Source: Microbacterium sp. cf332 (GTDB lineage: Bacteria > Actinomycetota > Actinomycetes > Actinomycetales > Microbacteriaceae). Taken from it: DNA of 64,000 nt. Below are positions 17,973-27,754 of the stretch, one piece after another. Location: contig NZ_FNKN01000002.1 in NCBI RefSeq assembly GCF_900102175.1, forward strand, positions 652,029 to 716,028. The letters are read 5' to 3'. Under the pieces are notes generated by a model, which worked only from the letters and a program-made list of their open reading frames with translations, was not told the DNA's origin and did no database searches. Position numbers and translations under genes: made by a program. Each line of letters begins with the position of its first letter. Positions within the stretch are counted from its first letter, which is position 1.

Positions 17973-18109
17973 CGCTGCTCCTCTCGGCTCGGGCGTCGGA
18001 TGAGTGAATCAGCCCCGCATTTCGACCGTGTTTCACGCCGCCGCAACGAACCGGCAACACGCGACGCCTAACGTGCGGAGGAGTCCTGTTCCCGCCCCGA
18101 GGAGGTCCG

Positions 18110-19138
18110 ATGCGCGAGATCCTCGCCGTCGCCCGCGACGAGCTGGCCGCCGGCCGACCCGTGGCGGTGGCCACCGTCGTCGCGGCTTCGGGCAGTTCAC
18201 CGCGCGAGATCGGCGCCTCGATGCTCGTCTCGGCGGACGGGCGGGCGTTCGGCAACGTGTCGGCGGGATGCGTCGACGGGGCCGTCTACGAGAGGTGCGT
18301 CGAGGTGCTCGCCGGCGCCGACGCGACACTCGACCGCTTCGGGATCGCTGATGACGACGCGATCGCCGTCGGGCTGTCCTGCGGCGGCACGATCGACGTG
18401 CTCGTCCGCGCGCTCGCGCCCGGCTCGTCGGGGGCCGCGACGCTGAACCTCCTCGCCGCCCGAGAGTACGATGCCGTCCCCACCGTGCTCCGCCTGCGGA
18501 CCTCCGGCGCGCGGATCGGATCGGCCTCGATCGTCGAGTCCGCGACCGATCCCGCCCCGTCCGGATGCGTGGACCTCGCGTTCGGCGCACCGCCCCGGCT
18601 CGTCGTGGTGGGCGCCGTGGAGGTCGCGGTGGCCCTCACCGCCCTCGGATCGGCCGCGGGCTTCCAGGTGACCGTAGTCGATCCCCGCGACGTCTTCGCG
18701 AGACCCGATCGCTTCCCCGGTGCGCACGTCGTCGTCGACCAGCCCGGGCGGTACCTCGCCGCGGCCGCCCTCGACGCAGGCACCGCCGTCTGCGTCCTGA
18801 CCCACGACCCGAAGTTCGACGTGCCGGCGCTCGCCGCTGCGCTCGCGTCGCCGGCGTCGTACGTCGGCGCGATGGGCAGTCGCGCGACCTGTGCCGACCG
18901 CATCCGCCGTCTCGCCGAGCAGGGGGTCGCGCCGGCCGCCCTCGCGCGACTGCGGTCGCCCATCGGACTCGACCTCGGCGGCTCGAGCGCGGCCGAGGCC
19001 GCGCTCTCGATCCTGGGCGAGATCGTGGCGGTGCGCCGCGGCGGGACCGGCCGACCGCTGCGCGGCGAGTCCGGGCCGATCCGCCGCGCCACGGCTCCCG
19101 CGCCTCTCGGATGCGGCGTCGACCACCTGGTGACGTGA
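18110..19138 (+). CDS. xdhC: XdhC/CoxI-family molybdenum cofactor maturation protein
   Basis: This 342-residue protein has the N-terminal XdhC_CoxI domain (VAASGSSPREIGASM, FGNVSAGCVDGAVYE, GLSCGGTIDVLV with conserved cysteines) and a C-terminal Rossmann domain (THDPKFDVPAL, VGAMGSRATCADR, IGLDLGGSSAAEAALSI). XdhC binds molybdopterin, supports its sulfuration and loads it into xanthine dehydrogenase. It diverges from the XDH operon. Strong GAGGAGG ribosome site before the ATG at 18110, and a TAACGT -10-like box upstream. Overlaps the next gene by GTGA. Confidence 0.92.
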   Translation: MREILAVARDELAAGRPVAVATVVAASGSSPREIGASMLVSADGRAFGNVSAGCVDGAVYERCVEVLAGADATLDRFGIADDDAIAVGLSCGGTIDVLVRALAPGSSGAATLNLLAAREYDAVPTVLRLRTSGARIGSASIVESATDPAPSGCVDLAFGAPPRLVVVGAVEVAVALTALGSAAGFQVTVVDPRDVFARPDRFPGAHVVVDQPGRYLAAAALDAGTAVCVLTHDPKFDVPALAAALASPASYVGAMGSRATCADRIRRLAEQGVAPAALARLRSPIGLDLGGSSAAEAALSILGEIVAVRRGGTGRPLRGESGPIRRATAPAPLGCGVDHLVT

Positions 19139-19728
19139 CGACCGCCGGGGCGGACCGCATCGCGCCCGTCGGGATCGTGCTCGCGGCCGGCGCCGGCACC
19201 CGGTACGGCATGCCGAAGGCGCTCGCGACCGGGCCGGACGGCCGGCCCTGGCTGAGCGCGGTCGTCGACGCGCTGACCGCGGCCGGCTGCGCACCGATCC
19301 TCGTGATGCTCGGCGCCGCGCCCGAGGCGCCCGTCCCCGCGGGGGTCGCCGCCCACGTCGTCGAGGACTGGCGGGCCGGCCTGTCGGCCACGGTCCGAGC
19401 CGCGCTCTCGGCGGCGTCCGACTCCGACGCCGAGGTCGCGGTCATCCTGCCGGTCGACGTCCCCGACATCCCGGCCGCCGTCGTCGTCCGGCTGCTCGCC
19501 GCCGCCGGCGGCGACCCCGCGGCGCGCCACCGCGCCGTCTTCGACGGACGGCCCGGTCACCCGGTCGTCCTCGGCCGGGAGCACTGGGACGCCGCCGCCG
19601 GCGCAGCGTCCGGCGACCACGGGGCAGGCGCCTACCTCGCGCGCGTCGGCGCGATCAGCGTGGAATGCGCCGACCTGTGGCACGGTCGCGACGTCGACCG
19701 CGAGGTCGGCCGCACCACGAGCGGCTGA
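19135..19728 (+). CDS. MobA/MocA-like nucleotidyltransferase
   Basis: This 197-residue NTP-transferase starts with GTG inside the xdhC stop. The nucleotide-binding signature is GIVLAAGAGTRYGMPKAL, with an acidic metal motif PVDVPDIP. In this position, paired with xdhC, such proteins convert molybdopterin to the cytosine dinucleotide (MocA) or guanine dinucleotide form needed by XDH-type enzymes. MocA-like CTP use is the better guess because xanthine-dehydrogenase-family enzymes often carry the cytosine form, but the sequence does not decide it. Confidence 0.85.
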   Translation: MTTAGADRIAPVGIVLAAGAGTRYGMPKALATGPDGRPWLSAVVDALTAAGCAPILVMLGAAPEAPVPAGVAAHVVEDWRAGLSATVRAALSAASDSDAEVAVILPVDVPDIPAAVVVRLLAAAGGDPAARHRAVFDGRPGHPVVLGREHWDAAAGAASGDHGAGAYLARVGAISVECADLWHGRDVDREVGRTTSG

Positions 19729-19735
19729 TAGGCCG

Positions 19736-20665
19736 TCAGGCGTCGACGACGTTGAGCGGCTCTTCGCCCGCGGCGAGCCGCTCGATCTGGGTGCGCACGA
19801 GCTTCGCGATCCGGGGGCGCATCGCGTCCGCTGCTCCGCCGACGTGGGGGACGACGAGCGCGCCGGGGGCGTGCCACAGCGGGTGGTCCTCGGGCAGCGG
19901 CTCCGGGTCGACGACGTCGAGGGCGGCGCGCAGACGCTCGGACTGCAGCTCGGCCACCAGGGCATCCGTGTCGAGGACCGTGCCGCGCCCGACGTTCACG
20001 ACGAGCGCGCCGTCGGGGAGGAGGCCGAGCTCGTCGGCGCCGATCAGGCCCTTCGTCGGCTCGCCGCCCGGAAGCGTGATCATGAGGATGTCGGTGCGCG
20101 GCAGCAGCTCGGGGAGCTCGTCGATGCCGTGGATGTGCACGCCGTCCTCGTCCCGGGCGCGCGAGGCCACGGGGACGATCTCGGTCTCGAAGGGCACGAG
20201 GCGTGCGGCGACGGCTTTACCGACTCCGCCATAGCCGAGCACGAGCACGGTGCGGTCGGCGACGCTGCGGCTGAACTGCGGCGCCCAGCGGCCGGCCTCC
20301 TGGTTGCGCACGTAGTCGGCGAGGTCGCGCTGCGCCGCGATCGTGAGGCCCACGGCGATCTCGGCGGTCGCGGTCTCATGCACGCTCGAGGCGTTGGCGA
20401 GGCGGGTGCCCTCCGGCAGGTAGGCGCCCATGCCCTCGTACCCGATCGACTGGCTCTGAAGGAGTCCGACGCGGACGCCCTCGAGAGCCGAGAGCAGGCG
20501 CTTCGCCGACATGTACGGGGGCACCACCATGTCGAATGCGTCGCGAGGAGCGGGCGAGCGGAGGTCCCAGACCACCAGCTCGACGCCGTCGGGGAGCGCG
20601 CCGACGTCTGCGGCCAGCTCGTCGGTGGGCACGCTGACGACGACGGTGCGGGGGGATTCGCTCAT
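19736..20665 (-). CDS. D-2-hydroxyacid dehydrogenase (NAD-dependent)
   Basis: This 309-residue protein of the D-isomer-specific 2-hydroxyacid dehydrogenase family has the dinucleotide motif VLVLGYGGVGKAVA near residue 145. The catalytic arginine is in NVGRGTVLD, the glutamate in DVVDPEPLP and the histidine in VVPHVGG, which replaces the usual TPH. It starts 24 bp downstream of purQ on the same strand, so it is probably co-transcribed with purSQ. Substrate unknown; glyoxylate or hydroxypyruvate reduction would fit the neighbouring glyoxylate chemistry but is conjecture. Confidence 0.88.
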   Translation of the reverse strand: MSESPRTVVVSVPTDELAADVGALPDGVELVVWDLRSPAPRDAFDMVVPPYMSAKRLLSALEGVRVGLLQSQSIGYEGMGAYLPEGTRLANASSVHETATAEIAVGLTIAAQRDLADYVRNQEAGRWAPQFSRSVADRTVLVLGYGGVGKAVAARLVPFETEIVPVASRARDEDGVHIHGIDELPELLPRTDILMITLPGGEPTKGLIGADELGLLPDGALVVNVGRGTVLDTDALVAELQSERLRAALDVVDPEPLPEDHPLWHAPGALVVPHVGGAADAMRPRIAKLVRTQIERLAAGEEPLNVVDA

Positions 20666-20688
20666 GCCCCCACGCTACCGACTCGGGG

Positions 20689-21389
<701 letters not shown>

Positions 21390-21393
<4 letters not shown>

Positions 21394-21635
21394 TCCACGA
21401 CCTCGATGTTCACGACGTCTTCGATGACCGAGTTCGAGAGGATCTCGTCGGCGATGCGGCGCGCGGTCTCGAGGGTCGCGTCGTCGGCGCGGTCGACCGT
21501 CAGCTCGAAGCGCTTGCCGATGCGGACGTCGGAGAAGCCGGCGACACCCAGACGGGTCAGGGCGCCCGATACCGCCTTGCCCTGCGGATCCAGCAGCTCG
21601 GCCTTGGGCATGACGTCGACGACGATGGTGGGCAT
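21390..21635 (-). CDS. purS: Phosphoribosylformylglycinamidine synthase subunit PurS
   Basis: This 81-residue bridging subunit of the three-part FGAM synthase (PurS-PurQ-PurL) carries the family pattern [15 protein letters not shown]. It is translationally coupled to purQ by a GTGA overlap. Length is normal. Its promoter shares the 233-bp divergent region with the sugar ABC operon. Confidence 0.95.
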
Positions 21636-21744
21636 TGCTCGCTCCGGAGGTCGCGGGATGGGTGCGCGACCAGTCTACGGGTGGGATGCGGCACCGCCGT
21701 GCCGGATGTGGCGGACCTCGTGACCGGATCGTGATCATGATCAT

Positions 21745-21812
21745 GGGAGCGCTCTCTTGCGTATTTTGGGAGCGCTCCCGTATGGTCGTGGGCAATCGGT
21801 GAGAGCGCTCCC
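21745..21812. promoter_or_regulatory. Three LacI-type operators around the sugar-operon promoter
   Basis: Near-identical palindromes: GGGAGCGCTCTC (21745-21756), GGGAGCGCTCCC (21768-21779) and GAGAGCGCTCCC (21801-21812), with centres 23 and 33 bp apart. A plausible promoter is TTGCGT (21757-21762) with TATGGT (21781-21786) and an 18-bp spacer, so the perfect middle operator fills the spacer. CG-centred sites of this form are typical of LacI-family repressors, and a LacI gene closes the operon at 26697. Confidence 0.85.
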
Positions 21813-21868
21813 AACGCAGGGTGCGCAGCGCCGCGCACCAGATACCCGCAATCACGAAGGAGTGACAC

Positions 21869-23131
21869 GTGAACTCACGCGCACTGCGGCGGATCGGCCT
21901 CGTGGCCGGCGTCGCAACCACCTCGGCCATCGTCCTCGCCGGATGCTCGGGCGGGGGTGACCAGGCCGCATCCGGGGGTGACTCCGACACCGTCACGCTG
22001 GCGACGTTCAACGACTTCGGCTACACCGACGAGCTGCTCGCGGAGTTCACGGAGGAGACCGGCATCACGGTCGTCCACACGAAGGCCGCGACGTCGAACG
22101 ACGCGCGCACCAACTTCTTCCAGAAGCTCGGCAAGACCGGTCTCGCCGACGTCGAGGGCGTCGAGGTCGACTGGTTCCCCGAGATGATGCAGTACTCCGA
22201 CCTCATCGCCCCGGTGCCCGGCGACCTCGCGGGCCGCTGGCTGGACTGGAAGGAGAAGGCCGCGACCGACGCCGACGGCAACCTGGTCGCCTACGGCACC
22301 GACGTGGGCCCGCAGGCGATCTGCTACCGCGCCGACCTGTTCGAGGCCGCCGGGCTGCCGACCGACCGTGAAGAGGTCGCTCAGCTCTTCCCGACGTGGG
22401 ACGCGTTCTTCGAGGTCGGCAGCGACTACGTCGCCAAGACCGGCCAGCCCTTCATCGACTCGGCCAACTCCGTGCTCCAGGGCGTCGTCAACCAGCTCGA
22501 GGTCGCCTACGAAGAGCCGGACGGCACCGTCGTCGCCACCGAGAACCCCGACATCCGTGAGGCGTACGACACCGTCGTCGACAAGGCCATCCCGATCGCC
22601 GCCTACCCCGGTCAGTGGACCGACGACTGGTACGCGGCCATGGCCAGCGGCAAGTTCGCCGCGATGCTCTGCCCGCCGTGGATGCACGGCATCATCGAGG
22701 GCGAAGCGCCGGACATCGCCGGCTGGGACATCGCGAACGCGTTCCCCGAGGGCGGCGGCAACTGGGGCGGCTCGTACCTGGTCGTCCCGGCCAACGGCGC
22801 GAACCTGACGAACGCGCAGAAGCTCGCCGACTGGCTGACCTCGCCCGAGACGCAGATCAAGGCGTTCAACAACGCCGGCACCTTCCCGAGCCAGCCCGAG
22901 GCGCAGTCGAGCCCCGACCTGACCGGATTCGTCAGCGCGTACTTCAATGACGCCCCCACGGGTCAGATCGGCATCGATCGGGCCAACGCGATCACCGTGA
23001 CCACCTTCAAGGGACCGAAGTACTTCCAGTTCCACGACGCTCTGGGCAACGCGATCACTCGTGTCTTCGACGGGATCGAAGACAAGGAGACCTCCTGGAA
23101 CACCTGGGTGAACGAGGTCGGAAGCTTCTGA
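21869..23131 (+). CDS. Sugar ABC transporter substrate-binding lipoprotein
   Basis: This 420-residue family 1 extracellular solute-binding protein starts with GTG at 21869 after GAAGGAG. Signal peptide with lipobox VLAGCSGGG. The mature fold has typical regions such as [20 protein letters not shown] and, late, [14 protein letters not shown] and [15 protein letters not shown]. It captures an oligosaccharide, probably a beta-glucoside or cello-oligosaccharide given the GH1 enzyme in the operon. Three LacI operators precede it. Confidence 0.92.
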   Translation: MNSRALRRIGLVAGVATTSAIVLAGCSGGGDQAASGGDSDTVTLATFNDFGYTDELLAEFTEETGITVVHTKAATSNDARTNFFQKLGKTGLADVEGVEVDWFPEMMQYSDLIAPVPGDLAGRWLDWKEKAATDADGNLVAYGTDVGPQAICYRADLFEAAGLPTDREEVAQLFPTWDAFFEVGSDYVAKTGQPFIDSANSVLQGVVNQLEVAYEEPDGTVVATENPDIREAYDTVVDKAIPIAAYPGQWTDDWYAAMASGKFAAMLCPPWMHGIIEGEAPDIAGWDIANAFPEGGGNWGGSYLVVPANGANLTNAQKLADWLTSPETQIKAFNNAGTFPSQPEAQSSPDLTGFVSAYFNDAPTGQIGIDRANAITVTTFKGPKYFQFHDALGNAITRVFDGIEDKETSWNTWVNEVGSF

Positions 23132-23204
23132 CCGACCCCGCCGGGGCGTGCCGTTCGACCGGCGCGCCCCGGCGTCCCCCTCCCCACGCACTCGAAGGAC
23201 GATC

Positions 23205-24260
23205 GTGACCACGACTCAGCAGCGCCCGGCGACGCGCGCCCCCCGATACGACGACGGCGGTCGTCCTCCGCGAGTGATCTCGTTCTCGCAGAAGCTCAGC
23301 AAGTGGGATCTCCGCTTCTCGCCCTACCTCTACATCTCGCCGTTCTTCATCATGTTCGCGATCGTGGGACTGTTCCCCATCGCGTACACCGCGGTGATCT
23401 CGTTCATGGACTGGGACCTCATCCGCGGTGAGGGCGAGTTCATCGGCTTCGACCAGTACATCTGGATCCTGACGCAGCCCCATTTCTGGACGGCCCTGCG
23501 CAACACCTTCAGCATCTTCCTGCTCTCGAGCGTTCCGCAGCTCGTGCTCGCGATCTTCATCGCCGCTGTGCTCGACCGCAACATCCGGGCGAAGACGTTC
23601 TGGCGCATGGCGGTGCTCGTGCCCTACGTCGTCGCGCCGATCGCCGTCGGCCTCATCTTCAACGCGATGTTCGCCGACCAGTCCGGCTTCATCAACGGTG
23701 TGCTGCAGTCGATCGGCATCGGCGCCATCCCGTGGCACGTCGAGCCCTTCTGGAGCCACATCGCCATCGCGACCATGGTCAATTACCGCTGGATGGGCTA
23801 CAACACCCTCATCCTGCTCGCGGCCATGCAGGCCGTGAACCGCGACTTCTACGAGGCCGCGACAGTCGACGGCGCGGGCCCCGTGCGGCAGTTCTTCTCG
23901 ATCACGCTGCCCTCGCTCAAGCCCACGCTCATCTTCGTGATCATCACCGCCACGATCGGCGGCCTGCAGATCTTTGACGAGCCCCGCGTCTTCGACCAGG
24001 CCGGTCGCGGCGGCTCCGCCCAGCAGTGGCTCACCATCACCCTGTACCTGTACGACGTCGGCTGGGGGCAGTGGAACTTTGGTCGCGCGGCCGCGATGGC
24101 CTGGATCCTCTTCCTCATCATCGTGCTCATCGGCCTCGTGAACCTCGTCGTCACACGCACTCTCGTCCGCGACGAGGGGTTGCGGCGCGAGCTGTCGAAA
24201 CGTCAGCAGAAGCAGCAGGCCAAGCAGGCGCAGCGCGCGCTGAAGGAGAACCAGGCATGA
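23205..24260 (+). CDS. Sugar ABC transporter permease (MalF/UgpA type)
   Basis: This 351-residue membrane permease starts at the GTG at 23205, after CTCGAAGGACGATC, giving MTTTQQRPATR. A cytoplasmic N-terminal tail of about 45 residues is followed by six helices. The EAA coupling loop is visible as YEAATVDGAGPVRQFFSITLP. The C-terminus is a lysine/glutamine-rich tail (KRQQKQQAKQAQ). Pairs with the following permease, with an ATGA overlap. Confidence 0.9.
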   Translation: MTTTQQRPATRAPRYDDGGRPPRVISFSQKLSKWDLRFSPYLYISPFFIMFAIVGLFPIAYTAVISFMDWDLIRGEGEFIGFDQYIWILTQPHFWTALRNTFSIFLLSSVPQLVLAIFIAAVLDRNIRAKTFWRMAVLVPYVVAPIAVGLIFNAMFADQSGFINGVLQSIGIGAIPWHVEPFWSHIAIATMVNYRWMGYNTLILLAAMQAVNRDFYEAATVDGAGPVRQFFSITLPSLKPTLIFVIITATIGGLQIFDEPRVFDQAGRGGSAQQWLTITLYLYDVGWGQWNFGRAAAMAWILFLIIVLIGLVNLVVTRTLVRDEGLRRELSKRQQKQQAKQAQRALKENQA

Positions 24261-25174
24261 GCACGATCGGCACTCCCACCCCCCTCGCCACGGTCGAGGA
24301 GGGCATCCCCACCGCACGCGCGCAGCGTCGCGGGGCGCGCACCCGCCGCATCCGCGGCAGCCGACCGGGCTTCTTGACCTACGCCATCCTGGGTGCCGTG
24401 TTCCTGTCGGCCGTGTTCCCGCTCTACTGGTCGTATGTCATCGGATCCGGCGATTCCACGACACTGCGCAAGCCCTTCCCGTGGATCCCGGGCGGCAACT
24501 TCATCGACAACGCCATCTCGGTGATCTCCAACCCGGCCGTGAACTTCTGGCCGGCCCTGTGGAACTCCATCTACAGCTCGTTCCTCATCGCCGCAGCCGT
24601 CGTCATCACCTCGACCCTCGCGGGCTGGGCTTTCGCGAAGCTGCGCTTCCACGGCGGCCCCGCGCTGCTCGTCTTCGTCATCGCGACGATGGCCGTGCCC
24701 CAGCAGCTCGGCGTCGTGCCGCTGTACATCCTGTTCTCCGAGCTCGGGTGGACGGGGCAGATCGGCGCGATCATCATCCCGGCCCTCACGAGCGCCTTCG
24801 GGGTGTTCTGGATGACGCAGTATCTGCGCCAGGCGGTGCCCGACGAGCTCATCGAGGCCGCGCGCGTCGATGGAGCGTCGATGATCCGCACCTTCTGGAC
24901 CGTGGGCATGACCGCCGCGCGCCCCGCCGCGGCGATGCTCTTCCTGTTCACGTTCGTCGGCGCCTGGAACAACTTCTTCTGGCCGTTCATCGTGCTCGAC
25001 CGTCAGAACCCGACGCTGCCGGTGGCGCTCTCGCTGCTGCAGTCGAACTACTTCGTCGATTACTCGATCGTGCTCGCGGGCGTCATCCTCGCCACGATCC
25101 CGCTGCTGCTCCTGTTCATCTTCGCGGGCAAGCAGCTCGTCAGTGGCATCATGGCCGGGGCGGTGAAGGGATGA
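24257..25174 (+). CDS. Sugar ABC transporter permease (MalG/UgpE type)
   Basis: This 305-residue partner permease has six helices and EAA loop IEAARVDGASMIRTFWTVG. The family-typical FVGAWNNFFWPFIVL lies near residue 235. The ATGA start overlaps the previous stop, and the next gene starts in its own stop. No ATPase gene is in the operon, as is common for actinobacterial sugar importers that share an MsiK-type ATPase encoded elsewhere. Confidence 0.9.
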   Translation: MSTIGTPTPLATVEEGIPTARAQRRGARTRRIRGSRPGFLTYAILGAVFLSAVFPLYWSYVIGSGDSTTLRKPFPWIPGGNFIDNAISVISNPAVNFWPALWNSIYSSFLIAAAVVITSTLAGWAFAKLRFHGGPALLVFVIATMAVPQQLGVVPLYILFSELGWTGQIGAIIIPALTSAFGVFWMTQYLRQAVPDELIEAARVDGASMIRTFWTVGMTAARPAAAMLFLFTFVGAWNNFFWPFIVLDRQNPTLPVALSLLQSNYFVDYSIVLAGVILATIPLLLLFIFAGKQLVSGIMAGAVKG

Positions 25175-26688
25175 CCCTGAACCTCGACCGCACCGAGCAG
25201 GAGACCATGACCGCGTCGCGCAGCTTCCCCACCGGCTTCCTCCTCGGAGCCGCCACCGCCGCCTACCAGATCGAGGGCGCCGCCTTCGAGGACGGGCGCA
25301 CCGCGTCGATCTGGGATGAGTTCGCCCGCGTCCCGGGGGCGGTCATCAACGCCGACAACGGCGACGTCGCGTGCGACCACTACCACCGCTACCGCGACGA
25401 CGTCGCCCTCATGAAGGACATCGGCCTCGACACCTACCGGTTCTCGACGTCGTGGTCGCGCGTGCGCCCCGACGGCGGCGCACTCAACCCGAAGGGCGTC
25501 GACTTCTACGAGCGTCTCGTCGACGAGCTGCTTGGCGCGGGCATCATCCCGTGGCTCACGCTGTACCACTGGGACCTCCCGCAGGCGATCGAGGAGCGCG
25601 GCGGTTGGACGCTCCGCGAGACGGCGGAGCGCTTCACCGAGTACGCCCTCGACCTGCACGATGCGCTCGGCGACCGCGTGCGGCACTGGACGACGCTCAA
25701 CGAGCCGTGGTGCTCGTCGTTCCTCAGCTATACCGCCGGCATCCACGCGCCCGGCCGCTTCGACATCGGCGACGGCATGCTCGCGGCGCACCACTTGCTG
25801 CTCGGCCACGGGCAGACCGTCGCGGAGCTCCGCAAGCGCGACGCCGACCTGTCGCTCGGCATCACCCTCAACCTCACCGTGGCCGAGCCGGCCGACCCCG
25901 CCGACCCGGCGGACGTCGACGCGGCACGGCGCATCGACGGGCAGTTCAACCGGTGGTTCCTCGATCCGATCTTCCGCGCCGCCTACCCGGCCGACATCGT
26001 GGCCGACATCGAGAAGGTGGATGCGTCCGCCGTCGCCCGCTGGCGCGATGCGGTGCGTCCGGGCGATGAGGCGGTCATCGCGCAGCCGCTCGACGCACTG
26101 GGGGTCAACTACTACCACGGCGAGTTCGTCGGGGGACGTCCCGACCCGAACCCGCCGACCCCCGGCGATGCACCCACCGACCGCGTGACGGGCTCGCCGT
26201 GGCCCGCCGGCCACGACATCTTCTGGCACGAGCGGGGGCTGCCGCGCACGTCGATGCACTGGGAGGTGCAGCCCGCTGGCCTGACAGAACTGCTCGAGCG
26301 GGTGTGGACCGAATACGCCCAGCCCGTCGGCACGGTGCTGTACGTCACCGAGAACGGCGCCGCCTACGACGACGAGCTCGTCGAGGCGGAGGGCGAGAAG
26401 ACGGTGCCCGACGCCGAGCGCACCGAGTTCTTGGGGGCCCACCTCGGTGCCATCCTCGACGCCCGGGATGCCGGTGTCGACGTCCGCGGATACTTCTACT
26501 GGTCGCTGCTCGACAACTTCGAGTGGGCCTGGGGATACGAGAAGCGTTTCGGCATCGTCCGCGTCGATTACCACACTCAGGAGCGCACGTTGAAAGACAG
26601 TGCGAAGGAGTATCGTCGGGTCATCGCAGATCGTGCGATCGACGTTCCCGCTGCCGCGGGCGCCGCCCGGACCGCTGTCCCGAGGTAG
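25171..26688 (+). CDS. Beta-glucosidase, glycoside hydrolase family 1
   Basis: This 505-residue cytosolic GH1 enzyme has the acid/base glutamate about E178 in TLNEPW and the nucleophile about E394 in YVTENGAAY. The N-terminal LLGAATAAYQIEGA and C-terminal LLDNFEWAWGY are family hallmarks. It would cleave the imported beta-glucoside inside the cell. The ATG at 25171 overlaps the permease stop. A second in-frame ATG at 25207 (MTASRSF) is possible, but the coupled one is preferred. Confidence 0.94.
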   Translation: MTLNLDRTEQETMTASRSFPTGFLLGAATAAYQIEGAAFEDGRTASIWDEFARVPGAVINADNGDVACDHYHRYRDDVALMKDIGLDTYRFSTSWSRVRPDGGALNPKGVDFYERLVDELLGAGIIPWLTLYHWDLPQAIEERGGWTLRETAERFTEYALDLHDALGDRVRHWTTLNEPWCSSFLSYTAGIHAPGRFDIGDGMLAAHHLLLGHGQTVAELRKRDADLSLGITLNLTVAEPADPADPADVDAARRIDGQFNRWFLDPIFRAAYPADIVADIEKVDASAVARWRDAVRPGDEAVIAQPLDALGVNYYHGEFVGGRPDPNPPTPGDAPTDRVTGSPWPAGHDIFWHERGLPRTSMHWEVQPAGLTELLERVWTEYAQPVGTVLYVTENGAAYDDELVEAEGEKTVPDAERTEFLGAHLGAILDARDAGVDVRGYFYWSLLDNFEWAWGYEKRFGIVRVDYHTQERTLKDSAKEYRRVIADRAIDVPAAAGAARTAVPR

Positions 26689-26696
26689 CCCCACCT

Positions 26697-27710
26697 GTGA
26701 TCTCCGACCAGAACCGGACGGCCGCGACCATCGAAGAGGTCGCGGCCGTCGCCGGTGTATCGCGCTCCACCGTCTCGCGCGTCGTGAACGGCTCGACCGC
26801 CGTCAGCCCGGCCGCGCTCGAGTCCGTGCGGCGCGCGATCGCCGAGCTCAACTACGTGCCGAACCGCGCCGCGCGGTCGCTCGCGAGCCGGTCGACGATG
26901 GCGATCGCCCTGGTCGTGCCCGAAGACACCAATCGGCTGTTCGGCGACCCGTTCTTCGCCTCGGTCGTGTCGGGCATCAACGCCCGGATGAGCCGCAGCG
27001 ACTACGTGCTGAACCTGATCATGGCCAGCGAGGACCCGGGCGACAAGACCGCCCAGTACGTCCGCAGCGGTGCCGTCGACGGCGCGATCATCGTGTCGCA
27101 CCACACGAGCGACACGTTCATCGATCGCATCGCGGCCGCCGTCCCGGTCGTCTACGGCGGGCGCCCCGTGCGCACGCGCGGCGGCGACTACTTCATCGAC
27201 GTCGACAACGTGGCGGGCGCGCGCGATGCGACCGCGTACCTCGTCGGGCGCGGGTGCCGTCACATCGGCGCCATCACGGGTCCGCCGTCGATGCCCGCGG
27301 GTGTCGACCGCGCGGAGGGGTACCGCATCGCGGTCGCCGAGGCCGGCTTGGCCCCGGCGCCGGTCGTCCAGGGCGACTTCACGATCGAGTCGGGCGCGGT
27401 CGCGATGCGCGCGATCCTCGCCGCGGGCGAGCCGCTCGACGGGCTCTTCGTCGCGAGCGACCTCATGGCGCGCGGTGCGATGCACGTGCTCGCCGCCGAG
27501 GGCATCCGCATCCCCGACGAGGTCGCCGTCGTCGGATTCGACGATTCCCCGATCGCACTGACCACCGAGCCCCAGCTGACGACCATGCGTCAGCCGTCGT
27601 TCGCGCAGGGCGAGTGCATGGCCGACGTGCTGCTCGCGCGTCTCGCGGGCCTGTCGCCGCCCGAGGTGACGATCCTCGACACCGAGCTCATCGTCCGCGG
27701 CTCGGCCTGA
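26697..27710 (+). CDS. LacI-family transcriptional regulator
   Basis: This 337-residue repressor has an N-terminal HTH (TIEEVAAVAGVSRSTVSRVV) and hinge ARSLASRSTMAIALVVPE, followed by a periplasmic-binding-like sensor domain (FVASDLMARGAMHVL, VAVVGFDDSPIA). The GTG start at 26697 is 8 bp after the beta-glucosidase stop. It is the natural ligand-responsive regulator for the three GGGAGCGCTCCC operators at 21745-21812, so the operon is probably autorepressed. Confidence 0.92.
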   Translation: MISDQNRTAATIEEVAAVAGVSRSTVSRVVNGSTAVSPAALESVRRAIAELNYVPNRAARSLASRSTMAIALVVPEDTNRLFGDPFFASVVSGINARMSRSDYVLNLIMASEDPGDKTAQYVRSGAVDGAIIVSHHTSDTFIDRIAAAVPVVYGGRPVRTRGGDYFIDVDNVAGARDATAYLVGRGCRHIGAITGPPSMPAGVDRAEGYRIAVAEAGLAPAPVVQGDFTIESGAVAMRAILAAGEPLDGLFVASDLMARGAMHVLAAEGIRIPDEVAVVGFDDSPIALTTEPQLTTMRQPSFAQGECMADVLLARLAGLSPPEVTILDTELIVRGSA

Positions 27711-27754
27711 CAGCGGCCCCGCCTGACAGCGCCGGGCGCGGTCGCGACGGCCGA

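Noticed and set aside
21636..21868. Purine riboswitch upstream of purS
   Set aside because: No pairing pattern or conserved core was recognised; the region is explained by the LacI operators and promoter.
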